From contig JAFYTT010000101.1 in the NCBI GenBank assembly GCA_017558715.1, positions 1-37,183 on the forward strand: 37,183 nt of DNA. The letters run 5' to 3'. Positions 31,057-37,183 of this stretch are shown in pieces. The stretch's first letter is position 1. Each line of letters opens with the position of its first letter. This stretch comes from Clostridia bacterium (lineage in GTDB: Bacteria > Bacillota > Clostridia > Oscillospirales > CAG-272). The notes beneath the pieces were generated by a model. The model was not told where the DNA came from, did not search any database, and saw nothing but the letters and a program-made list of their open reading frames with translations. Both the position numbers and the translations under genes were made by a program.

Positions 31057-32289
31057 TTAATCTTGTTTGAGCTCCTGCATGCCGAGACGAAGCGCCAAAG
31101 CGGCGGTTTCGCGAAGGATGGGGTCCTCGGACTGCAGTTTGTCTGCCAGTGCCTGATAATATGCACCGCGCAGGGTGGGATCAGATGCAAGCGCTTCGGT
31201 CTGACAGGGCGTTGTACGGTCGATCAGTGTCAGAGAGGACAGCGGCTGCAGTTCTGCGGCAATGCGGGTCTCTGACAGCAGAAGCTCTGCCGGCAATGTT
31301 CCGCTGACTGTCAGGCGCAGAGCCGTATCACGGTCCGTGGCTGCCATTTTTTTATCGGAAACAGCCTGTTTGATGGCTTCTTTGAAAATTCCGATCAGAC
31401 CGGCCTCGGTTTTCTTTGTGTCGTCAAACGCATCGAGATCGATATCCAGACATTCATACCGACGGCGAGCAATGCGCACACGGCGGACGGAAAATACGGT
31501 GTCTCCGTTGTCGTCAAAGTCAAGCGTCCCGCATAGTGCACCGCGCACGCCGGATTCCGAAAATCCGCGTCCGACCAGACAACCGGCATAACTGAAATAG
31601 GTGGTTCTTGTTTTGCCCGCAGAGGTGGTTGCTTCTATCCGACGGACACCGTCCGAGGTATGATACTGACCGAGTGCACAGTAATCAAAGCCTGCGGCGG
31701 CAAGCTGTTCTTTTTTCAGACACGGCGCATGGGACATATCCTCGTCCCGACGTGTACCGGCAAGCACCGCATGACCGACAAAGATGCGATGTGTTCCCGG
31801 CTGTTTTTCCGGCAGACGAAAGCCGTCGAGAACTTCATAGCCGTTCATATCCGGTGCGGTATTGGCAAAGCCCCAGACTTCGGCGGAAACGGTTTTTCCG
31901 CTGTCATCGGTGAAGGTCAGAGAAAAACATTCGGGTGTATCTTTTTTGAAAATATGAACATTGGCAGGGAAGGATGCCGTCTGATAGACCGTATCCTCTG
32001 CATAAAAGTCATGGTTTCCCGGTGCGATGACGATCTGACAGTCGGGAGCCGATGCGAATTCACGGCGCAGAAGGGCTGTTGTTTCCTGCGACAGAAACGC
32101 ATGGCTGAACAAATCCCCGGCAATCAGAAGCAGGGGAATGCGGTTCTGCTTTACATACAGCATCATGGAAGAAAACGCAGAACGCAGCTCGGCGCGCCGG
32201 ACATCGGCCTGTTCCAAATCATCAATGGTATGAGGCGTGTCCAAATGGGCATCGGCACAGTGTAAGAATCGCAGCATGAGAATTACCAT
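31057..32289 (-). CDS. YhaO-like metallophosphoesterase (SbcD-like nuclease)
   Basis: A 410-residue calcineurin-type phosphoesterase. Metal motifs: HCADAHLDTP, AGDLFSH, APGNHDFY, VGHAVL and the later GQYHTSD, as in SbcD/YhaO exonucleases. The C-terminal third is the capping domain. Partner of YhaN (12-base gap, same strand). Start uncertain: ATG 32289 is immediately preceded by a 7-bp hairpin with the AAAGGA ribosome site beyond it, while ATG 32277 (MLRFLHCAD, the usual family start) has no ribosome site. The upstream solute-binding lipoprotein gene ends 41 bases earlier. Confidence 0.93.
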   Translation of the reverse strand: MVILMLRFLHCADAHLDTPHTIDDLEQADVRRAELRSAFSSMMLYVKQNRIPLLLIAGDLFSHAFLSQETTALLRREFASAPDCQIVIAPGNHDFYAEDTVYQTASFPANVHIFKKDTPECFSLTFTDDSGKTVSAEVWGFANTAPDMNGYEVLDGFRLPEKQPGTHRIFVGHAVLAGTRRDEDMSHAPCLKKEQLAAAGFDYCALGQYHTSDGVRRIEATTSAGKTRTTYFSYAGCLVGRGFSESGVRGALCGTLDFDDNGDTVFSVRRVRIARRRYECLDIDLDAFDDTKKTEAGLIGIFKEAIKQAVSDKKMAATDRDTALRLTVSGTLPAELLLSETRIAAELQPLSSLTLIDRTTPCQTEALASDPTLRGAYYQALADKLQSEDPILRETAALALRLGMQELKQD

Positions 32290-32330
32290 GGCTTTCGTTT
32301 CGGGAAAGCCTTCCTTTCGTGTCAGGAGAG

Positions 32331-33899
32331 TCAGCGGTTGGTCGGGAAAGCGGTTTTCAGTTCGTTTTCCGCATTGGTACGGTAGGTGTTGTGGACAGTT
32401 TTGATGGAATAATTCTGCGTAATGGCAGAATGAATGGCATAAGTGGTTGCGTATCGGAGATTGGATAAGCCGGAGACGAACATCGAGGTGAAGTCGTAGT
32501 GTGTGGTAGCACAGATCAACTCGAGCATATCGACTGTTGCACTGTCGCGGACATAATACTTGAGTGCTTCCTCAATATAAATCTCGGGATAGGTATGGGA
32601 GGATGCGGCAAACAGTGCCTGCAGAATGGTACCGGTGGTTTCCAGTGCACCGTTGGTGGCAGGAACACACATGACGGCGGTTTCTCCGACATAACTTGCG
32701 TAGTTTCTCTGTGCGGCATCGGCTTTGGGAAGCGGAACGATACCCCACGGTGTTTTGACATCGGTCCACGCGGCAGTGTTGGACAGCGTCGAGCAGGAAT
32801 ACAGCATATTGCCCTCGGTAAACAGTGCCGCAGCATCCGGCAGCTCGGCAGTAAACGCAGACGCGGTCGGGGATGTTGTGCTGTTCTGCACATTGTTTTT
32901 CAGAAGTGCGGCAATGGAGGTCATCCGATCAAGGTCTGCGGACAGCGACGGTGTACGGTCAGTTCCTGTCGATGTCATGGTGAGTGCCGCAGAGTGGATG
33001 AACATCGGCTCACAGATGTCCAATCCCAGCGTGCCGAGGTTGTCACCCCAAATGGTGTTGTTCCCTTCGCTGTCGAGAGAGGCGCGGGCGGTGCGGGAGG
33101 CTTCAAACAGCGCATCCCATGTCCAGGAACCGTCCTTTACCTGTGTGTACGGAGAGGGAAGAGCCAACTTCTCATTGAGATCTTTATTGAAATAAATGGC
33201 ATATACGTTTTCCGGGGAGAAGGTATAATCACCGACAGCACCCCACAGACCATATCCTGCGGAAAGAGACTTCATGGCGTTTTTGTCGTAATAGTCCGCG
33301 CTGTAATCGGTGAACGGCAGTGTGCGCAGGTTCAGAAGCAGTCCGTTTGCAAAATAGCGGCCGATCTGATCGTTGGGAAGCGCATAAAAATCTGCGACAT
33401 AAGGCAGATCGGACAAACTTGCGTTTTTGATTTCCTCAAATAACGCTTCTTTGTCATAGACGGAGGTTAGAATACGAACATTATACCGTTCCTCAACCAG
33501 CCGTGTGCGCGCAAGGCGTGTTTCGGGCAAAACCGTACTGCCCGCATTTTCGCCGTCAAAGAAATCACCGAACACAGCGGATTCGTCGGCGGATGCGATC
33601 AGAATATTCTTGCCGTCAAGATCATCGCGGCGCAGTTTGGAAAGCTCTTCCTTTGCAAGTACGGTGGGATCGACGGGTTCTTCTGCTGCGGAGCTTTCGG
33701 TTTCGGTGACAATGGGTTCTGTCACAGCCTCTGTTTCTGTCACGACGGTGTCAAGGGTGAGAGGGGCGGTTTCTTCGGCGGTGACAGCGTCGGACAGCGG
33801 TGTATCATGGATGATGATCGGAGAGGAGCAGGCGTTCAGCTGGGCAAGCAGAAGACAACCGCTCAAAACACCGAGTATCTGGTTTCTGTTCATTTTCAT
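32331..33899 (-). CDS. Extracellular solute-binding lipoprotein
   Basis: A 522-residue exported lipoprotein with lipobox LNAC (C24), then a Thr/Glu-rich spacer rich in TETE-like repeats (about 45-75) that would cross the wall. The remaining part is a type-I solute-binding fold (AIYFNKDLNEKLALPSPY, DGSWTWDALFEASR, WGIVPLPKADA, SYVGETAVMCVP), typical for oligosaccharide or sugar uptake. No permease or ATPase genes are adjacent, so it is an orphan; permeases would be elsewhere. Start at 33899 (AAAGGA about 13 bases upstream). Promoter upstream is good. Confidence 0.9.
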   Translation of the reverse strand: MKMNRNQILGVLSGCLLLAQLNACSSPIIIHDTPLSDAVTAEETAPLTLDTVVTETEAVTEPIVTETESSAAEEPVDPTVLAKEELSKLRRDDLDGKNILIASADESAVFGDFFDGENAGSTVLPETRLARTRLVEERYNVRILTSVYDKEALFEEIKNASLSDLPYVADFYALPNDQIGRYFANGLLLNLRTLPFTDYSADYYDKNAMKSLSAGYGLWGAVGDYTFSPENVYAIYFNKDLNEKLALPSPYTQVKDGSWTWDALFEASRTARASLDSEGNNTIWGDNLGTLGLDICEPMFIHSAALTMTSTGTDRTPSLSADLDRMTSIAALLKNNVQNSTTSPTASAFTAELPDAAALFTEGNMLYSCSTLSNTAAWTDVKTPWGIVPLPKADAAQRNYASYVGETAVMCVPATNGALETTGTILQALFAASSHTYPEIYIEEALKYYVRDSATVDMLELICATTHYDFTSMFVSGLSNLRYATTYAIHSAITQNYSIKTVHNTYRTNAENELKTAFPTNR

Positions 33900-33977
33900 A
33901 TCGGGAAACAATTCCTTTGTCGGATTTACCGTTTGATTTCTGTGGATGGAGATTTCATAAATTCTGTGATACCTATA

Positions 33978-34006
33978 ATTATACCCTATCTGACAGAAAA
34001 AATCAA
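33978..34006 (-). promoter_or_regulatory. Sigma-A promoter for the solute-binding lipoprotein
   Basis: Reverse strand TTGATT (34001-34006), a 17-base spacer, and TATAAT (33978-33983). Confidence 0.85.
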
Positions 34007-34057
34007 TGGCGGTCGGTGTTATTTTTTTATGATTTCCAAAAATTTTGACGGAACCTA

Positions 34058-34086
34058 TAGCATTTTCTCAAAAAATATGGTATAAT
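34058..34086 (+). promoter_or_regulatory. Extended -10 promoter for the THF riboswitch
   Basis: TATAAT (34081-34086) preceded by TGG, an extended -10 (TGnTATAAT). The -35 (TAGCAT at 17 bases) is poor, so the TG element probably compensates. Confidence 0.72.
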
Positions 34087-34112
34087 GATGCACATACGGT
34101 GAATACCGTAAA

Positions 34113-34230
34113 TTAGAGTAGCTCATTCTGCGTAAAGTGTCACGGAAACGGGGAGTTGTTCCGTGAACGAAAATCCGACCCGGATCAAGAACCGATGCGG
34201 ATTGCGGTAAAATGGGCGCATCCCGCTAAG
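34113..34230 (+). promoter_or_regulatory. THF riboswitch
   Basis: The leader has the tetrahydrofolate riboswitch signature: GAGTAG (34115-34120), GCGTAAAGTG (34130-34139), a hairpin closed by CACGGAA/TTCCGTG, and GCGGTAAAATGGGC near 34204, ending in GCATCCCGCT. The first helix (TTAG with CTAA at 34225-34228) abuts AAGGAG of folT at 34227. Folding would thus hide the ribosome site, so it represses folT translation when tetrahydrofolate is high. Confidence 0.9.
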
Positions 34231-34243
34231 GAGAAACAATTAT

Positions 34244-34957
34244 ATGAAGCATGTAGCAAAAGACCCGGCATCGAATTCAGTCCTGTTTCACACCCCTTTT
34301 TCCCCCGTGTATTTCAGCTGTGCGCTGAAAAGTCTGAAATCCACAAGGATTTTATGTGTTACCGCACTTCTGTGTGCACTCTGTGCGCTCATCGATATCT
34401 TTTATCTGATGATCGGCGGGGCGTTTCTGCGGATTTATTTTTCGTTTATCGTTGCGGGACTTCTTTGCATGATCTCCGGACCCTTTCTTGCTATTCCTGC
34501 CGGATTTCTTGTCGATACGTTGAGCTTTTTGTTCTCGGGCGGTGATCCTGCGGGGTATTTCCCGGGATATGCATTATCGTCGATGCTGTCCTTTTTGATC
34601 TATGCACTGTTTTTCTACCGTGCACATCTGTCTCTGTCGAGAATTTTTATCGCGCGTCTGACGGTCAATGTGCTGATCAACGTCATCCTCGGCAGTGTCT
34701 GGAAGCACATTCTGTACGGAAATGCTTATATTGTCTATTTCATTTCGGGTGCCATCAAGAACATTGCGGTACTGCCGATCGAAGCTGCACTGATGCTGAT
34801 CCTCTATCGCCGCATGGTGCCGATTCTGCAGAAGCTGCATCTGATGCCCGGAACGGTGAAGATCACAGTCCAGAGGCGCGATTATGTATTTTCCGCGATT
34901 GCCGGCGTGATCGGCGTTGCGGTTCTGATCCTGTATTATCTGTACAAGAACCGTTAA
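34244..34957 (+). CDS. folT: ECF transporter S component for folate (FolT)
   Basis: A 237-residue membrane protein, the folate-specific S component of an ECF transporter. After about 30 hydrophilic residues, the family pattern begins LKSTRILCVTALLCALCALID, then LRIYFSFIVAG, LVDTLSFLFSGGDPAGYFPG and six hydrophobic segments. The THF riboswitch upstream makes the folate assignment firm. No EcfAT genes nearby. The AAGGAG ribosome site directly follows the riboswitch. A probable hairpin terminator follows the stop. Confidence 0.92.
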   Translation: MKHVAKDPASNSVLFHTPFSPVYFSCALKSLKSTRILCVTALLCALCALIDIFYLMIGGAFLRIYFSFIVAGLLCMISGPFLAIPAGFLVDTLSFLFSGGDPAGYFPGYALSSMLSFLIYALFFYRAHLSLSRIFIARLTVNVLINVILGSVWKHILYGNAYIVYFISGAIKNIAVLPIEAALMLILYRRMVPILQKLHLMPGTVKITVQRRDYVFSAIAGVIGVAVLILYYLYKNR

Positions 34958-34981
34958 TATGCACCGGTCAAATATCATCCT

Positions 34982-35012
34982 ACGGACTGCCCGATCTGCG
35001 GCAGCCCGTTTT
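34982..35012 (+). terminator. Probable terminator of folT
   Basis: ACGGACTGCC and GGCAGCCCGT pair with one mismatch, then TTTT; the ribosome site of the next gene starts immediately after, so some read-through is likely. Confidence 0.65.
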
Positions 35013-35029
35013 CATGAAAGGAATTTGTT

Positions 35030-35926
35030 TTGAAAACCCCCATCTACCGCATCATTTCTCTGTTGTCCGGCTCCAAGGGCAACTGTACGCTGGTGCGTGT
35101 CGGTAATACCCGTATTCTGATCGATGCCGGTATGAGCTGTCGGGCCATTGAGCGTGCGCTTTGCACGGTCGGAGAACAGCTTGCCGACATCAATGCCATC
35201 TTTATCACCCACGAACATTCCGATCATACCAAAGCGCTTCCCGTGCTTCTGAAAAAGCATCCGATTCCCGTACATCTGACCGACACCACGGCAAAAGAGC
35301 TGTGCCGCAGCGGATTTCCGTCGGACTGCTTTGCTGTTCATCCCGTTTGTTTTTCCGTCAATGTTTCGGCAGACCGGGAATCTCCCGTCATTGCGGTGCA
35401 GTCGTTTCCGATTCCGCATGACAGCCGCTGCTGTGTCGGCTATCGCTTCTGTGCGGAGGGAGAAGGATATCGGTTCTGTTCTGCCATCGCAACGGATATG
35501 GGCTGTGTGACAGACGAGATCCGTACCTCACTCTGCGGCGCAAGAGAAGTGATTCTGGAGTCCAATCACGATGAAAATATGCTGATGATGGGACCGTATC
35601 CGTATGATCTGAAGCGGCGGATTCTGTCCGATCACGGGCATTTGTCCAATACCTGTGCGGCGGAATTTCTGTGTGAGCTGACAGACGGCGGCGCAAAACA
35701 TCTTCTGCTGGCGCACCTGTCGCCTGAAAACAACACGCCCGAGCTTGCGTATCTGACCGCGCAGGCAGCGCTGCGGCGCAAAGGACTCATTCAGGATGAG
35801 GATTACACATTGGCAGTTGCGCGGCGCGATACCCCGGTCATCCTGTGTGACATTCTGAACGACGAAGAAGATCGACCGATTCCGAAATCGGAGGAGGAGT
35901 GTGGATGCAATGAAGATTCTGTATGA
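35030..35926 (+). CDS. MBL-fold metallohydrolase (YycJ/WalJ-like)
   Basis: A 298-residue metallo-beta-lactamase-fold hydrolase of the YycJ/WalJ type, linked to DNA exonuclease activity and cell wall control in relatives. The metal motif is THEHSDH at 60-66 (H61, H63, D65, H66). SLLSGSKGNCTLV at the start is typical. VILESNHDENMLMMGPYP and LSDHGHLSN, with LLAHLSPENN, supply the later ligands. Start TTG at 35030 after AAAGGA. The next gene overlaps by 17 or 26 bases, so the pair is co-translated. Confidence 0.92.
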   Translation: MKTPIYRIISLLSGSKGNCTLVRVGNTRILIDAGMSCRAIERALCTVGEQLADINAIFITHEHSDHTKALPVLLKKHPIPVHLTDTTAKELCRSGFPSDCFAVHPVCFSVNVSADRESPVIAVQSFPIPHDSRCCVGYRFCAEGEGYRFCSAIATDMGCVTDEIRTSLCGAREVILESNHDENMLMMGPYPYDLKRRILSDHGHLSNTCAAEFLCELTDGGAKHLLLAHLSPENNTPELAYLTAQAALRRKGLIQDEDYTLAVARRDTPVILCDILNDEEDRPIPKSEEECGCNEDSV

Positions 35927-36704
35927 AGATAAACACATTGTCTGCGTGGAAAAGCCTGTCGGTGTGCTGTCACAGAGCGGTGCGGGAGATTCTGCACTTC
36001 CCGATCTGGTGACATTGCTGACGGAGCGTGAAGCTGCGCTGGGCAATCCCGAACCGTATATCGGCGTGGTGCACCGTCTGGATGCGGGTGTCGGCGGTGC
36101 GATGGTCTATGCCAAAAAGCCGTATGCCGCGGCGGCGTTGTCTGAGGCAATCCGCGGACGCGATTTTACCAAGGAATATCTGTGTGTCGTCAGCGGCAGA
36201 CCGCAGGAAGATGCGGGCGAATACCGCGATCTTTTGTGGAAGGATGCAAAAGCCAATAAGGTCTATGTTGTTGACCGAACCCGAAACGGCGTCAAGGAAG
36301 CGTCGCTTTCCTATCGTGTCTTGCAGACGGTTGAGCGGGATGGGGAAATCTACTCGCTTCTTCGTGTCGCGCTCGGTACCGGCCGCAGTCATCAGATTCG
36401 CTGTCAGCTGTCCCATCATGGCACGCCGATTCTCTGTGACGGCAAGTACGGCGGACACCGACCTGCGGATGTTTCGATGGCAGGCATTGCGCTGTGGTCG
36501 TACCATCTGGCGTTTGTACACACTGCAAACATGCAGGCAAACATGCAGGCAAACATGCCGAAATCCGAGTCAAAACAGGAAAAGCCGCTGTCCGCACGGA
36601 TGCAGAAGCGGCAGGCGAAGAAGCCGGTATTTGAAAATCCCGATATCGTGTGTTTGCCGGATTGGAACATAGTACCGTGGGGATGGTTTGACCGTATAAG
36701 CTGA
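35910..36704 (+). CDS. RluA-family pseudouridine synthase
   Basis: A 264-residue enzyme converting uridines in rRNA or tRNA to pseudouridine. The active-site loop HRLDAGVGG keeps the catalytic aspartate (D58); the next residue, usually Arg, is Ala. KEYLCVVSG, GTGRSHQIRCQLSHHG and GDGKYGG-like segments complete the fold. No S4 domain precedes it. After about residue 210 there is an ANMQ-repeat linker and a basic tail (LSARMQKRQAKK), not needed for catalysis. ATG 35910 is favoured (10 bases after GGAG); GTG 35901 is possible. Overlaps the upstream gene. No terminator is seen before 36765. Confidence 0.9.
   Translation: MKILYEDKHIVCVEKPVGVLSQSGAGDSALPDLVTLLTEREAALGNPEPYIGVVHRLDAGVGGAMVYAKKPYAAAALSEAIRGRDFTKEYLCVVSGRPQEDAGEYRDLLWKDAKANKVYVVDRTRNGVKEASLSYRVLQTVERDGEIYSLLRVALGTGRSHQIRCQLSHHGTPILCDGKYGGHRPADVSMAGIALWSYHLAFVHTANMQANMQANMPKSESKQEKPLSARMQKRQAKKPVFENPDIVCLPDWNIVPWGWFDRIS
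36525..36558 (+). repeat. 12-bp tandem repeat inside the pseudouridine synthase gene
   Basis: GCAAACATGCAG is repeated about 2.8 times without mismatch, encoding ANMQANMQANM in the linker before the basic tail. A whole-unit change would keep the frame. Confidence 0.9.
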
Positions 36705-36764
36705 AAATACGTGTGAAATTTCTGTAATACCGCGGTGGAACGCTGAATTGGCAGGTGAACTTCA

Positions 36765-37183
36765 ATGCATACATATACGACGATGGAGGTAGCCAAAATC
36801 ATAGGCATACATCCCAATACCGTACGGCTGTACGAGGAATGGGGGCTATTGCCGCCCATAGAACGAAAGGCTAACGGCTATCGCATATTTACGGATTTCC
36901 ACATCGAGCAATTAAGACTTGCCCGACTTGCATTCCAAATTGAAGTGCTGCAAAATGGATTGCGTAAAAAAATCATTTTAATGGTAAAAACTGCGGCTAC
37001 GAAAGATTTTGATACCGCTCTTTCTCTAACAGAGGAATACAGAATACAACTTAGGCAGGAACGTGCGAATGCCGAAGAAGCTATCTGTATCGCAAAACAA
37101 CTTCTATGCGGCGTAACCGAGGAAAATACCCATTTCTTAAAACGAAAAGAAGTGTCTGACTATTTGGATATTTCTATGGACAC
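36765..37183 (+). CDS. MerR-family regulator, 3' end missing
   Basis: An open frame starting ATG at 36765 (AGGTG ribosome site) runs off the window end after 139 codons. It begins MHTYTTMEVAKIIGIHPNTV, a MerR-type helix-turn-helix with RLYEEWGLLPP and NGYRIFTDFHIEQLRLARL. A coiled-coil-like stretch follows (about 75-110). A second possible recognition helix then starts, LKRKEVSDYLDISMD, as in MerR proteins with two DNA-binding domains. More AT-rich than neighbours. Effector and target unknown; no clear promoter between it and the pseudouridine synthase. Confidence 0.88.
   Translation, partial: MHTYTTMEVAKIIGIHPNTVRLYEEWGLLPPIERKANGYRIFTDFHIEQLRLARLAFQIEVLQNGLRKKIILMVKTAATKDFDTALSLTEEYRIQLRQERANAEEAICIAKQLLCGVTEENTHFLKRKEVSDYLDISMD

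Noticed and set aside
29185..31275. 696-residue forward frame opposite yhaN
   Set aside because: Low-complexity, Cys-rich shadow without a domain; the reverse strand has Walker and ABC motifs.
36525..36558. CRISPR-like repeat
   Set aside because: The units are 12 bases, adjacent without spacers, and lie within a coding frame.

Overview
The window looks like a chromosomal segment of an anaerobic, gut-type Clostridia (Bacillota), probably near Oscillospirales. The evidence is the moderate GC content, strong AGGAGG-like ribosome sites, sigma-A promoters with 17-bp spacers, Rho-independent terminators between most units, short lipoproteins with clostridial lipoboxes, an NAD(P)-type glutamate dehydrogenase, and ECF vitamin transporters without their own energising module. 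The taxon is inference. I see no tRNA or rRNA gene, CRISPR array, transposase or phage gene.

Layout. 1-8.3 kb: the end of a polysaccharide deacetylase; a reverse-strand pair (sugar isomerase-like protein, then M28 peptidase); a forward pair folC-glycerate kinase; a small lipoprotein; an ArsC-like protein with a GNAT; and a short LacI-type regulator. Five near-identical palindromes (core GTGTAWCGWTACAC) lie beside or inside these genes and probably form a local LacI-type regulon. 8.3-15.5 kb: birA-bioY (biotin), a Gfo/Idh/MocA oxidoreductase, a cobalamin riboswitch driving a DUF4430 lipoprotein and an ECF S component, gdhA, and an ADP-ribosylglycohydrolase-like protein. 15.6-22.6 kb: an AT-rich XRE regulator, typA with a foldase-like lipoprotein, and an operon of DNA-deoxyinosine glycosylase, PTS IIC-like protein and a second sugar isomerase-like protein. 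22.7-28.5 kb: a TetM-like GTPase with an altered decoding loop, then a reverse operon of an RNA m5U methyltransferase, a cupin, an unrecognised Cys-cluster protein with ADP-ribosyltransferase-like motifs, a PNPOx-fold protein and a GNAT. 28.5-37.2 kb: a YhaN/YhaO (SbcCD-like) pair, an orphan solute-binding lipoprotein, a THF riboswitch with FolT, a YycJ-like MBL hydrolase, an RluA pseudouridine synthase and the start of a MerR regulator.

Together the genes suggest a cell that salvages biotin, cobalamin and folate through S components plugged into a shared ECF module encoded elsewhere, and that uses sugar acids and related sugars under LacI-type control. The most novel candidates are the Cys-cluster/ART-like protein, the palindrome regulon with its half-length LacI regulator, the DUF4430-ECF pair under a B12 riboswitch, and the TetM-like protein lacking the canonical loop.
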